The position numbers and the translations under genes were made by a program. From Mycobacterium europaeum (GTDB lineage Bacteria; Actinomycetota; Actinomycetes; Mycobacteriales; Mycobacteriaceae): DNA of 64,000 nt. The notes under the pieces are model-generated. The model did no database searches. It was not told where the DNA came from and saw only the letters and a program-made list of their open reading frames with translations. Positions 26,397 through 35,578 of the stretch are shown piece after piece (the stretch's first letter is position 1; each line of letters starts with the position of its first letter). The stretch spans positions 124,001 through 188,000 of the forward strand of contig NZ_LQOU01000010.1 in assembly GCF_002102155.1 (NCBI RefSeq), written 5' to 3'.

Positions 26397-27173
26397 CTAG
26401 CCGCCCACCATCATCAGGCCGCCATCGACGGCCAGCAGTTGTCCGGTGATGAACCCGGAACCCGGGCCGGCGAGGAAGACCAGCATGGGGCCGAGATCGC
26501 GGGTGGGGTCGCCGAGTGTCCCGCCCAACGGGATCATCATCTGCATCTGCTGGTCGATCAACGCGCTCGCGTCGGGGCCGAGGAACTCGCGCAGCCGGTC
26601 GGCGCCGGCCGTCTGCACCGCCGGCGCCAGCGCGTTGACCGTGATCTTGTCTGCGGCCCAGGCCTTGGCGGCCGACCGGGTCCACGCCTGCACGGCGCCC
26701 TTGGTCGCGGCGTAGACGGCCGAGATCGGGCTGCCCATAACGGCTTCCGACGAGCCGAAGTTGATGATCCGCCCGCCCGTGGGGTCCTGGTCCTTCATGA
26801 CGGCGTAGGCGGCCTGGTTGGTCAGGATGGTCGCCTTGACGTTGGTGTCCAACAGGAACGAGATCTCGTCGACGCCGATGTAGCCGGGGATCCCGGCCTG
26901 CCACAGTCCTGCGGCGTTCACCAGCACGTCGAGCCCGCCGAGGTGGTCGGCGGCCGCTCGCACCATCGCCGAGACCGCGTCCGCGTCGCGCACGTCGCAC
27001 TGCAGCCAGGTGGCCGCGAGACCGTCCGGTGGCGGGGTCCGGTGATAGGTGGCGGCGACCTCGGCCCCGGCCTCGGTGAGGGCTCCCACGGCGGCCGCGC
27101 CGATTCCGGTCGCTCCGCCGGTGACCAGGATTCGCCGGCCGCGTAGCGGTGGTGTCGCATCTGACATGGGCAA
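26397..27173 (-). CDS. Short-chain dehydrogenase/reductase (SDR)
   Basis: A 258-residue classical SDR. The cofactor motif is TGGATGIG (about residues 18-25), followed by NAAG at about 88, the active-site Tyr-x3-Lys in YAATKGA, and the C-terminal ITGQLLAVDGG typical of FabG-like members. The cofactor and substrate cannot be told. It lies 27 bp downstream of the alpha/beta hydrolase gene on the same strand, so it is probably the second gene of an operon controlled by the divergent TetR. The start could be the second Met, at 27167. Confidence 0.9.
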   Translation of the reverse strand: MPMSDATPPLRGRRILVTGGATGIGAAAVGALTEAGAEVAATYHRTPPPDGLAATWLQCDVRDADAVSAMVRAAADHLGGLDVLVNAAGLWQAGIPGYIGVDEISFLLDTNVKATILTNQAAYAVMKDQDPTGGRIINFGSSEAVMGSPISAVYAATKGAVQAWTRSAAKAWAADKITVNALAPAVQTAGADRLREFLGPDASALIDQQMQMMIPLGGTLGDPTRDLGPMLVFLAGPGSGFITGQLLAVDGGLMMVGG

Positions 27174-27200
27174 GACGCTACCGCCGCGCGGTGCGGGTGG

Positions 27201-28031
27201 TTACGTGCGCACCGCGATCGTCGACAACAGGTCGGCCAGCCGGTCCGGCTGGTCGATCATCGAGAACGTCCTGGCCCCCTCGATGACCTCCAGGCGCGCG
27301 TGCGGGATGGTGGCGGCCAGCCGGACGCCATCCTCCTGCTCGAAGAACACGTCGTCGGCCGACCACGCGATCAGAGTGGGCTTGCCGAACTCGGGCAGCC
27401 GGGCCGCCACGCCCGTCGTCACCTCGGTGCGCATCGACAACGTGAACCGGCGCAGGTCTTCGGCGATGCGGGGGTCGGACAGGCCCGGGCGCACCCAGGC
27501 CTCGGTGAGCTCATCGATGTTGCGGTGGGCCAGCCCGTCGAACGCGCGCTTGCGTGCGGCCCGCAATCGCATGGCCTGCGCCACGGCCCGGAAGGTCGCC
27601 TTCGACTTGGCCGCCAGGATCACCGGCTTGAGGATAGGCGGTGGAAAGTGTTCGAACGCATCGCAACTCGTGAGCACCAGCGCGCCGAGCCGCTCGGGGT
27701 GGTGGACGGCGACCAACTGGGTGATGACCCCGCCGGTGTCGTTGCCGACGAGCACCACGTCCTCGAGGTCGAGAGCGGCCAGCACCTCGGCGACCATGCC
27801 CGCGACCCCGGTGATGGTGCGATCGGCGCCGCGGCGCAACGGTTCCGGATGGGCGCCCAGCGGCCAAGTCGGGGCGATGCAGCGCAGCCCGAGGTCGGCG
27901 AGGCGTTCGCCGACCCGGCGCCACAGCTCGCCCCCCATCATGTACCCGTGCACGAAGACCACCGGCCTGCCGTTGTCGGGTCCGGTTGCTTCGTAATGGA
28001 TGGTTCCGGCGCTAATGTCGATCGTCGGCAT
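27201..28031 (-). CDS. Alpha/beta hydrolase with Asp nucleophile, catalytic His replaced
   Basis: A 276-residue alpha/beta hydrolase of the haloalkane dehalogenase/epoxide hydrolase type. It has the oxyanion motif VHGYMMGG, the nucleophile elbow VGNDTGG with Asp98 instead of Ser, and a later acid in WSADDVFF. The strand that should bring the catalytic His reads EGARTFSMIDQP, with Thr255 where the His is expected. If the alignment is right the second half of the Asp-ester mechanism would be blocked, so the protein may be non-catalytic or use another residue. It is divergent from a TetR gene with a perfect palindrome between. Confidence 0.85.
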   Translation of the reverse strand: MPTIDISAGTIHYEATGPDNGRPVVFVHGYMMGGELWRRVGERLADLGLRCIAPTWPLGAHPEPLRRGADRTITGVAGMVAEVLAALDLEDVVLVGNDTGGVITQLVAVHHPERLGALVLTSCDAFEHFPPPILKPVILAAKSKATFRAVAQAMRLRAARKRAFDGLAHRNIDELTEAWVRPGLSDPRIAEDLRRFTLSMRTEVTTGVAARLPEFGKPTLIAWSADDVFFEQEDGVRLAATIPHARLEVIEGARTFSMIDQPDRLADLLSTIAVRT

Positions 28032-28061
28032 AGAAGACTCCTACTTCGAGGCGCATTTACA

Positions 28062-28076
28062 AACAGACTGTCTGTT
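28062..28076. promoter_or_regulatory. Palindromic TetR-type operator
   Basis: AACAGAC-T-GTCTGTT, a perfect 15-bp inverted repeat, lies 31 bp upstream of the alpha/beta hydrolase start and 22 bp upstream of the TetR start. It is well placed to control both genes; binding by the adjacent TetR protein is inferred. Confidence 0.75.
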
Positions 28077-28097
28077 CGTAAGTTACCAACAGGTTGT

Positions 28098-28703
28098 ATG
28101 GAAAGCAAGAGACGGACTCAGGAAGAGCGTTCCGCGGCGACCCGCGTTGCGCTGATCGCCGCTGCCCGCAGGCTCTGGGGAATGCGGGGCTACGCGGAGG
28201 TGGGGACGCCGGAGATCGCGACCACCGCGGGGGTGACGCGCGGGGCGATGTACCACCAATTCGCCGACAAGGCAGCGCTTTTCCGTGAGGTCGTCGAAGC
28301 CGTGGAGCAGGATGTGATGGCCCGGATGGGCACGCTGGTGGCCGAATCGGGAGCGACCACACCGGCGGACGCGATCCGGGCCGCCGTCGACGCGTGGCTG
28401 GAGGTCTCCGGCGATCCCGAGGTGCGCCAGCTGATGTTGCTGGACGCCCCGAGTGTGCTGGGCTGGGCCGGCTTTCGCGATGTTGCCCAGCGATACAGCC
28501 TGGGCATGACCGAACAGTTGCTCACCGAGGCCATCCGGGCCGGCCAGTTGGCCAAGCAGCCGGTGCGGCCGCTGGCGCACGTGCTGATCGGCGCGCTCGA
28601 CGAGGCCGCCATGCTGATCGCCACTGCCGACGATCCGAAGCGCATGCGCCGGGAGACGCGTCAGGTGCTACACCGGCTGATCGACGGGATGCTGAACGGA
28701 TGA
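28098..28703 (+). CDS. TetR/AcrR family regulator
   Basis: A 201-residue TetR regulator. The helix-turn-helix is clear (RVALIAAARRLWGMRGYAEV, then TPEIATTAGVTRGAMYHQF, residues about 15-60). The ATG at 28098 is chosen because upstream extension would run through the hydrolase gene. It likely represses the divergent alpha/beta hydrolase/SDR operon. Its last 36 bp overlap the end of the convergent MmpL-type gene. Confidence 0.9.
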   Translation: MESKRRTQEERSAATRVALIAAARRLWGMRGYAEVGTPEIATTAGVTRGAMYHQFADKAALFREVVEAVEQDVMARMGTLVAESGATTPADAIRAAVDAWLEVSGDPEVRQLMLLDAPSVLGWAGFRDVAQRYSLGMTEQLLTEAIRAGQLAKQPVRPLAHVLIGALDEAAMLIATADDPKRMRRETRQVLHRLIDGMLNG

Positions 28704-31700
28704 CCCGGGGCGTGCTCGCTGCGGCCACCAGCTCCGCTCCCGCAAGAGGGTGGCGATAGCGGGGACCGTGAGGGTTCGCACCACGAAGGTGTCCAACAGG
28801 AGCCCACAACCGATGACGAATCCGGCCTGGACCATCATGTCGAGCGATCCGATCATCAGCCCGAACATGCTGGCGGCGAAGATCAGGCCCGCCGAGGTGA
28901 TCACGGACCCGGTGCTGGCCACCGTGCGCAGGACGCCGACCCGCATGTTGCGAGCGGACTCTTCGCGCAACCGGGAGATCACCAGCATGTTGTAGTCCGC
29001 GCCGACCGCGATCAGCAGGATGAACGCCAAAAGCGGGACGGGCCACGCGATGGCGTGGCCGAAGCCGTGCTGGAATACCAGCACTCCCAGGCCCAGTGCG
29101 GCGAAATAGTTCAGCACCACGGTGCCCAGCAGGTAGAGCGGGGCAACCACGGCGCGCAGCAGCAGCATCAAGACGACGCCGACGATCAGCAGGGTGGCGG
29201 TGGCCAGGCGGCCGAAGTCGGCGGACAGCAGGTGCTGCAGGTCGGAATTGACCGCGGTGAAACCGGCCATGGAGACCGTGGCGTTGTCCAGCGAGGTATT
29301 TGGCCGGGCGGCGTTGGCCGTATCGATGATCCGGCGATTCAGGGCCATCGCTTCCGCGGAGTAGGGATCGTATGACGATGTGATGGCGAAGCGGGCGGTG
29401 CGTCCGTCAGTGGAGATGAAATGCCTTGCCATGTCGCTGAATTGGTGGTTCTCGAACGCGGCCTGGGGTAGATAGAAACCGGACGCGGAGTCTGATCCCG
29501 ACGTGGCGCGTGCGGAATTCTGCAGCTGTGCCGCGATTTGGCTCATGCCGCCGAGTAGTCGAATGTTGCTGTCGGCAAGGGTATGTACCCCGCCGGCGAG
29601 CGCCTGGGCTCCCGATGCGAGTCGGGCGATGCCGTCTTGCAGGCGGTGGATGGTGCCGATCAGGTCCGCGGGTTCACCACTGGAACCGGCCGCCTGCTGC
29701 ATCGTGGTGGCGGCGCTCTGGATGCCGGTGAGTGCGGCCGAGAGGGTGGTGGTTTGGCCGAGCTGGTCACCGAGATTGCCGACTTGGTCGAAGAATCCAC
29801 CGTTGCGCAGTGTGACGAGCACGTGAGTCTCATCGCGCAGTTGCGCGCACTGCGGCGTGGTGGCACACCAGGGCGAGGTGTCGAGGTTGTCGACAAGGGG
29901 TGCGATCGCCGCGATCGCGGTGGCGGCTTGTTGGGCGAGCGGGCGCAGTCCCGCGCCGGTCCGCGCGGCCTGATCCACGGCGGGTGCGGTCGCGTCGAGC
30001 TGTTGCAGCAGGGCGCGGGCGCCCTGCAGATTCTGCTCTCCGGTCCGGCTCAAGAGATCGGTCAGCGGCGCCAGTGCACGACGCAAGGTGGTGTCCAGCC
30101 GGCCCAGGCCGGCCGCGAGCTGATCGGCTCCGTTGGTGAGTTTGTCCAGGTCGTCACGGTGTGCCTGCCCGTCGGCAACAGCGTTGGCCATCTTGTCGCC
30201 GATTTGCCCGTTCTGCCAAGACAATTGCGCCTGGTCGAGGCGATTCCCGGTGGGGCGGGTGACACCGGCGACCCGAGTGACCCCGGGGAGTTGCGCGATC
30301 CGCGAGGCCAGCGCGTCGAGATCGGCGAGGCTTCGGGCGGTGCGCATGTCGGTGCCCGACTGCACGAGCAGGAATTCGTTGATGACGGTGTCTTTGGGGA
30401 AGTGCCGATCCAGCAGCTGGTAACCCTCATTGCTGGCGGTGCCGGCGGGTTGTCCGCGGCGGTCGTCGTAGCTGATCGTCATGGTGACCGCGACCAGCCC
30501 GAGGGCAAGCAATGCCACGAGGCTCGCGGCCAGCAGCGGTACGGGCCGTCGTACGACCAACACGGCGATCCGGTTCCAGTACCGGCGCGACAGGTCGGCG
30601 CGGGGCTCGGCGATGCCGCGTTTGGCTGCGAGTGCCAACAGCGGGGGGAGCAAGGTAACCGTGGCCAGGAACCCGATCAGCACGGCGATGGCGCAGGCGG
30701 GCCCGACCCCCTGGAAGACGCTCAGGTGGGCGAACACCATGGACGCCAACGCCAAAGCGACGGTTGCCGCCGAGGCCAGGATGACGCGGCCGATGCTGCC
30801 GCAGGCGTGGACGATGGCCTCCTCCGCGGCATGGCCGCGGCGTCGCTGCTCGTGATAGCGGCTGATCAGGAACACGCTGTAGTCGGTGCCGGCACCCAGG
30901 AGCACCGCGGTCATGAATGCGATGGTGAATTGCGAGACCGGGACGCCGAATTCACCGAGTGCCGAAAGCACGCCTCGGCCGACGCCCACGCTGGCGCCGA
31001 TCACCAACAGTGGCAACAGGGCGGTGGCCACCGACCGATAGACCAACAACAGGATGAGCGCGATGAGGGCGGCGGTCGCAATCGAGATGAAGAGCAATTC
31101 GTGCTCGCCCGATGCGATCTGATCGCGGAATGTCGCCGCCGGGCCGGTGACGTGGGCGACGGTACAGGATCCGGCGAACGCGGAGGACACGTGCGCGCGG
31201 ACGGCGTCGACGGATTCGGCGGACGTTGGATCCCCAAGCGTGCCTGCGATTCCGACCGGCAGGAACCACGCTTTGCCGTCTTTGCTCACCGCGTGCGCTC
31301 GGGTGCTCGGGTCGGCGATCAGATCCTGCACCAGCAGAACGTGCGCTTTGTCGGCGCGCAGCGCGGCAACGAGCGCGTTGTAGCGGTGCCGCGCCGGTGG
31401 GGCCAGTCCCGCAGGGTCTTCCATCGCGACGACGATCGAGGTCTTCGCGCCCCGTTCGTCGAACGCCGCCGCCATGCGGTCGAGCGCTTGAAACGACGCC
31501 ACGTCAGTGGGCAGCAGCTGGACCGATTGCCGGCGCACGACGGTCTCCAGCTGCGGGAAGGCGATCGCGAGGATCACCGCCACGCCGACCCACGCGCCGA
31601 TCACGAAACCTTTGCGCCGGACCGCGAATCCGCCCAATGCGGCAAGACGCGTGCTGTATTCGCTGGCGTGTTCGGGCGGCGGGCCGCCGCGGCGCGAGAT

Positions 31701-31763
31701 CCGTCGCGGGGCATCGACGGACGCGGTCACCGCAGTCCCCTCGGCGACGACGATCCCCCGCAC
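28668..31763 (-). CDS. MmpL/RND-type membrane transporter
   Basis: A 1031-residue RND/MMPL transporter in the plasma membrane, likely an exporter of lipid or drug driven by the proton gradient. It has the expected two-fold layout: one N-terminal helix (VIGAWVGVAVILAIAF), a large outer loop, five helices with the proton-relay motif LGAGTDYSVFLISRYHE, a second helix (LLAASLVALLALGLVAV), a second loop rich in Gln and Ala (about residues 480-760), and five more helices with AVGADYNMLVISRLRE. The second loop is long and predicted coiled. The ATG at 31763 may be followed by a better GTG start about 13 codons later. It is divergent from a TetR gene. Confidence 0.9.
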   Translation of the reverse strand: MRGIVVAEGTAVTASVDAPRRISRRGGPPPEHASEYSTRLAALGGFAVRRKGFVIGAWVGVAVILAIAFPQLETVVRRQSVQLLPTDVASFQALDRMAAAFDERGAKTSIVVAMEDPAGLAPPARHRYNALVAALRADKAHVLLVQDLIADPSTRAHAVSKDGKAWFLPVGIAGTLGDPTSAESVDAVRAHVSSAFAGSCTVAHVTGPAATFRDQIASGEHELLFISIATAALIALILLLVYRSVATALLPLLVIGASVGVGRGVLSALGEFGVPVSQFTIAFMTAVLLGAGTDYSVFLISRYHEQRRRGHAAEEAIVHACGSIGRVILASAATVALALASMVFAHLSVFQGVGPACAIAVLIGFLATVTLLPPLLALAAKRGIAEPRADLSRRYWNRIAVLVVRRPVPLLAASLVALLALGLVAVTMTISYDDRRGQPAGTASNEGYQLLDRHFPKDTVINEFLLVQSGTDMRTARSLADLDALASRIAQLPGVTRVAGVTRPTGNRLDQAQLSWQNGQIGDKMANAVADGQAHRDDLDKLTNGADQLAAGLGRLDTTLRRALAPLTDLLSRTGEQNLQGARALLQQLDATAPAVDQAARTGAGLRPLAQQAATAIAAIAPLVDNLDTSPWCATTPQCAQLRDETHVLVTLRNGGFFDQVGNLGDQLGQTTTLSAALTGIQSAATTMQQAAGSSGEPADLIGTIHRLQDGIARLASGAQALAGGVHTLADSNIRLLGGMSQIAAQLQNSARATSGSDSASGFYLPQAAFENHQFSDMARHFISTDGRTARFAITSSYDPYSAEAMALNRRIIDTANAARPNTSLDNATVSMAGFTAVNSDLQHLLSADFGRLATATLLIVGVVLMLLLRAVVAPLYLLGTVVLNYFAALGLGVLVFQHGFGHAIAWPVPLLAFILLIAVGADYNMLVISRLREESARNMRVGVLRTVASTGSVITSAGLIFAASMFGLMIGSLDMMVQAGFVIGCGLLLDTFVVRTLTVPAIATLLRERSWWPQRARPGSSVQHPVDQPV

Positions 31764-31845
31764 GGGCTCTCGACATGGTCCTGCCCGAAGCAGCGCACAT
31801 CGATCGCCGAAAAGCTCCCCCGTCTCACCGGTCCCCCTACGGTTG

Positions 31846-31893
31846 TTTGGTGAAGTGGTTCACCAAACTGCTTTGGTGAGATACTTCACCAAA
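31846..31893. promoter_or_regulatory. Two tandem 22-bp palindromic operators
   Basis: Site 1 (31846-31867) has perfect 9-bp arms TTTGGTGAA and TTCACCAAA with a 4-bp centre. Site 2 (31872-31893) has arms TTTGGTGA and TCACCAAA with a 6-bp centre. They are 26 bp apart start to start and lie between the MmpL-type gene and the TetR gene. Duplicated sites usually mean cooperative binding by two dimers. The regulator is presumably the TetR protein at 31942. Confidence 0.85.
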
Positions 31894-31941
31894 GAGCTCG
31901 CGGGCGCAAGTCCGCGAGTCAGGTGAGAGGAGCCGGCTTGC

Positions 31942-32634
31942 ATGGCAGTGCACCGCGGCCTAACCGCCGATCAACGCCGCGATCAGCGCCGTGGGCAACT
32001 CATCGAGGCCGCGTTCGACACCATTGCCGAGCAGGGGGTGGGCAACCTCCGCGTGCGGGCGGTCAGCGCCCGCGCCCGACTCAACGACCGCTATTTTTAC
32101 GAGAGCTTTCGCGATTGCCATGAGTTGCTGATCGCAACTTTCGAGGACCAGTTCAATCGTGCGTTGACCGGGATCATGGCAACGGTCGCGGAGTCGCCAC
32201 CCGAGATCGCACCCCGCGCTCGGGCGGTGATCGAATTCGCCTTCGCCTTCATCGACGAGGACCCGCGCCGCGCACGGCTTCTGATCGAGCTGCAATCGGC
32301 CGAAGCGCTCGCCGGCCGTCGAGATGAAGTGATCGACGTGCTCACCGAGGTCATGGTGGGGCAGATGGGCGCGCTGCTCGGGGACGCCGCCGGGAGTGAG
32401 GCAAGCGTCAAGCTGACCGCGCTGACGGTCGTCGGCGGTCTGCTCGAGCTGACCACCCAGTGGTATCGGGGCCGGATCGATGTGAGTCGACCGCGGCTCG
32501 TCGACTTCATGACCGCCCTCGCGGTGACCACCACCGACATCACCGGAGCGCTTGAACGTCAGCTCACACCACCGGAGACCGGCGGCGCCCCCGGGACCGT
32601 CAGTCGGGCCGGACCGCGGCGACGCCCGCGATGA
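31942..32634 (+). CDS. TetR/AcrR family regulator of the MmpL-type transporter
   Basis: The 230-residue TetR protein has a helix-turn-helix (RGQLIEAAFDTIAEQGVGNL, then RVRAVSARARLNDRYFYESF, residues about 18-60) and a helical ligand-binding half. The C-terminus ends in a basic, Pro/Arg-rich tail (GTVSRAGPRRRPR). The start follows GTGAGAGGAG. It is divergent from the transporter gene, with two matching palindromes between them, so local repression of export is the likely role. It overlaps the convergent TetR gene by 35 bp. Confidence 0.9.
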   Translation: MAVHRGLTADQRRDQRRGQLIEAAFDTIAEQGVGNLRVRAVSARARLNDRYFYESFRDCHELLIATFEDQFNRALTGIMATVAESPPEIAPRARAVIEFAFAFIDEDPRRARLLIELQSAEALAGRRDEVIDVLTEVMVGQMGALLGDAAGSEASVKLTALTVVGGLLELTTQWYRGRIDVSRPRLVDFMTALAVTTTDITGALERQLTPPETGGAPGTVSRAGPRRRPR

Positions 32635-33204
32635 CGCCCTGGAGGAGCCGGTCGAGGTGGTCGGCGTTGTCGACGGCCGGCTGCCCCGCGACGAACGTCA
32701 GCATGATCCCGTTGATGAAGGCCAGCGTGGCGATCGCCTGGTCTTCGACCAGCGCCGGCTCGGGCGCGCTGCCGTCGGGATGCCATTGGGCGACGACGTC
32801 GCGGGCCAGGGTGTAGAGCCGCTCCGCGGACTCGTCCAGGGTGGTCGCCAGTTCGGCGTCCCGGCCGGCGAGCAACGCGAGCTCGTAGCGTGCCCTGGCG
32901 CGGGTCAGCCAGGGCTCGCTGTTGACGTACATGACGATGCGGGCCAGCCCCGCCGTGCCGGTGAATTGCATTGCTGGATCGCCGGCGAGCTCGGCCATCC
33001 GGGAAAAGTCGGCCACGTCGAGCTCGGCCACCCGCGCCGCGGCCGCGTGTAGCAGCGCCTTGCGGGTCCGGAAGTAGAACGACGCGGTGCCGGCCGGCAC
33101 GCCGGCGCGATCGTCGACCCGGGGGTGGCTGACGCCGTGGACTCCGTTGGTGCCCAGCAGATCGATCGCGGCGTCGGCGAGCTGGCGGCGCCGCTCGGGC
33201 GCAT
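32600..33204 (-). CDS. TetR family regulator with damaged or non-standard start
   Basis: The reading frame encodes a full TetR protein: helix-turn-helix (RRRQLADAAIDLLGTNGVHG, then SHPRVDDRAGVPAGTASFYF), and a ligand-binding half to the stop at 32600. However, the helix-turn-helix part has no ATG, GTG or TTG in frame. Upstream the frame runs straight into the TAG (33236-33238) that ends the lipase gene, 45 codons before the first GTG at 33100. An ATG at 33204 lies one base out of frame; one extra C in the C-run at 33197-33199 would give M-R-P-E-R-R-R-Q-L. So it is a one-base frameshift (real or from sequencing), or it uses ATC as start. Confidence 0.65.
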
Positions 33205-33235
33205 TGTGCTTTCTGCGTGCTGCGATCGGTCCAGT

Positions 33236-34534
33236 CTAAAACTGACCGCAGTTGGGCGCGGTCGGTTCTCCGTTGAAGCGGGCGGCGATCCACTGCATGG
33301 CCGGCTCCCCGTCGACGAGCATCGGCAGGGCATGGTTGATCACGAGCTTGTTGAGGAACGGCGGCTCCTCGTTGGTGCGGAACTCCACGTCGGCGCCCTG
33401 GGCGCACCAGTCCCGACCGAGTTGGTTGGCCGCCGTCCAGGGCACCAGCGGGTCGTAGCGATTGCTGTTGATCAGCACCGGGGCGTTGGGCCGATAGCGC
33501 CCGATCCGCTGGTCTTCGAACATGGTGTTGAACGGCTCCTCGTTGACCAGTTGATTGATGTCTTCGGTGAAGTACGGCTGGATATGGCGAAACATGAAGT
33601 CCAGCAGGGTTTGTCCGACGCACTGACGCGAGACGGATTCGAGCATTGCCAGCCCGCGGGGGGTCATCTTGGAACGGATGACGTCGGCGAACTCGGGATA
33701 GGCGGCCATGACGCTGTTGAGCGCGTACCCGACGACACCGACCAGGGCACTGCCGTCCGCGTACGGAAGGAGCTCCTTGAGGTTGGCCGGCGGCGCCCCG
33801 GCGTAGGTGCCCACGATGTGGAGATCGGGGGCATAGCCCGACGCCAGCTCGGCCGCCGACGCCGTCGCGCCCCCGCCCTGCGAGTAGCCCCAAAACGCCA
33901 CCGGCCCATGGGGATCCAGCGACGTGCCCGGCAGCTTCATGGCGGCCCGGGCGGCATCGAGCACGGCCTGTCCCTCCGCCACCCGGCCCACGTAGGTGTG
34001 CATGGAGGTGGTGCCGAGGCCCTCGTAGTCGGTCATCACGATGGCGAAACCGCGGGCGACCATGGTCGCTACGAACAGCTCCTCGTAGTTGAACATGATG
34101 TCCCAGCCACCCGAATAGTGGATCCCCTGGTTGAACATTCGCGACGGGGCGCACTGATTGCCCTGGCCTTGGGTGCCCGGCGCGTAACTGATCAAGGGGC
34201 GCGGCCCGCGGCCCGGCCAGTCGTTGTAGGGCTCGAAGTAGGTGCCGGTGACCGCGATCGGGTTCCCCCGGGTATCGGTGCTGCGGTACATGATTCGTGT
34301 CCCGGTGGCCATGATCGCGCCCAGCTGGCCCGACGGCTCCAGCACCAGTCGGGACGGCTCGGTGCGGATCAGGTCTCCAGGCCGGCTGGGCGGTAACGGG
34401 TCGGGGGGCGTGTAGAACTCCGCGTATTGCGGTTCGTCCCCGCCGTCGGCGCGGGCGCTGCCCGCGTTCGACAGGCCGGCCAGCGCCGAGGCGATGACCA
34501 GTAGGACGGCGAAGGCTCCCCCAACCCGGCGCAT
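33236..34534 (-). CDS. Secreted lipase family protein
   Basis: A 432-residue exported alpha/beta hydrolase of the secretory lipase (LIP) family. The signal peptide is MRRVGGAFAVLLVIASALAG up to about ADGGDE. The nucleophile elbow is GYSQGGG (about residue 200), the acid is likely in NRYDPLVPW, and the His in the C-terminal segment LVINHALPML. The ATG at 34534 is chosen because it begins the signal peptide; the frame is open further upstream. The stop TAG is in frame with the downstream TetR sequence. Such mycobacterial lipases act on acylglycerols or host lipids; the substrate is unknown. Confidence 0.88.
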   Translation of the reverse strand: MRRVGGAFAVLLVIASALAGLSNAGSARADGGDEPQYAEFYTPPDPLPPSRPGDLIRTEPSRLVLEPSGQLGAIMATGTRIMYRSTDTRGNPIAVTGTYFEPYNDWPGRGPRPLISYAPGTQGQGNQCAPSRMFNQGIHYSGGWDIMFNYEELFVATMVARGFAIVMTDYEGLGTTSMHTYVGRVAEGQAVLDAARAAMKLPGTSLDPHGPVAFWGYSQGGGATASAAELASGYAPDLHIVGTYAGAPPANLKELLPYADGSALVGVVGYALNSVMAAYPEFADVIRSKMTPRGLAMLESVSRQCVGQTLLDFMFRHIQPYFTEDINQLVNEEPFNTMFEDQRIGRYRPNAPVLINSNRYDPLVPWTAANQLGRDWCAQGADVEFRTNEEPPFLNKLVINHALPMLVDGEPAMQWIAARFNGEPTAPNCGQF

Positions 34535-34604
34535 TACGGAACGGTAACAACCGGGGGCCGCCGGTGGAAGGGCGTTCTCTAAAATTTTAGAGATCCGCCG
34601 CGCC

Positions 34605-35558
34605 CTAACGATGGTTCTGCGCGAAGAACCGCCAGATGGTGTCGGTGGCGTCCAGGGCCGTCGAGGGTGCGGGGATGCCCGCGACCCGCTCGGCAAGCGG
34701 GCTGGGCTCGCCGCCCGGCCACTGATGGCCCGCGCCGGCCACCGAGATCAACTCGACCGTGCGCCCGTCCGCGCATCCGGCGGTCTGTGTCGTCACGTCG
34801 CCGGAGGTGCTCGTACTCGGCGGGGCGCACCCGTCGATGGCGCGCCAGGTGGCGTTGACGGACTGCGCCGACGGCCCGTCCACCCGCGCAGTCCCGTTGA
34901 GCGAGAACGCCTTCCCCGGGCCGCCGTCGTAGGGCACCCGGTCGTCGGCCGTGCCGTGGATCTGTAGCAGCGATGCGCGCCGCGCCCGGGAGCAGTCCGT
35001 CAGCAGCGTGCCGGCCACCGGGGCGATCGCGGCGAACAGGTCGGACTGGCAGCCCAGGCGGAGCGCCATCATGGCGCCGTTCGACATACCGGTGACGTAG
35101 ACGCGGGCGCGATCGATGGGCATCTGTTGTTCGATGGCACCGACCATGGTCGCAATGAAACCGACGTCGTCGGCGTTCACGCGCTGCGGTTCACCGCAGC
35201 AGGTGCCGGCGTTCCAGGCGCGGTTGAGGCCGTCGGGGTAGGCCACCAGGAATCGCCCGGAATCCGCCTCGGCGTCCCAGTGGTAGGCCCGCTCGGCCTG
35301 CTCACCGGTGCCGAAGCCGCCGTGCAGCATCACCACCAGCGGCGCCGCCTCGGTCAAACCCGCGGGCCGATACAGGTGAAAGGTCCGGCTGCCGCCGCCC
35401 ACCTCGATGCTCTGGGTGGACTGACCGACGGGAATCGATTGTGCGCCCGGCGTTCCCCGCGCATGTCCGCCGCCCAGGCACCCGCCGAGCGCGGCGGCCA
35501 GGGCCGCGACGAGGCACAAGCTGATGACCCGAGCGCAACGCGATCGCATGACCGCCAT
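34605..35558 (-). CDS. PHB depolymerase-like esterase lipoprotein (LpqC/LpqP type)
   Basis: The 317-residue protein begins with a lipoprotein signal (SRCARVISLCLVAALAAALGGC), where the lipobox ALGGC marks the lipidated Cys. The mature part is an esterase of the poly-hydroxybutyrate depolymerase family: HGGFGTGEQAE oxyanion loop, nucleophile elbow TGMSNGAMM, an Asp in HGTADDRVPY and a His in GAGHQWPGG. M. tuberculosis LpqC and LpqP are of this kind. The start may be either of two Met, 35558 or 35549. It is divergent from a MarR gene; the palindrome between them is a likely operator. Confidence 0.85.
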   Translation of the reverse strand: MAVMRSRCARVISLCLVAALAAALGGCLGGGHARGTPGAQSIPVGQSTQSIEVGGGSRTFHLYRPAGLTEAAPLVVMLHGGFGTGEQAERAYHWDAEADSGRFLVAYPDGLNRAWNAGTCCGEPQRVNADDVGFIATMVGAIEQQMPIDRARVYVTGMSNGAMMALRLGCQSDLFAAIAPVAGTLLTDCSRARRASLLQIHGTADDRVPYDGGPGKAFSLNGTARVDGPSAQSVNATWRAIDGCAPPSTSTSGDVTTQTAGCADGRTVELISVAGAGHQWPGGEPSPLAERVAGIPAPSTALDATDTIWRFFAQNHR

Positions 35559-35578
35559 CGTGGCAGCCGCCCGCGGTG

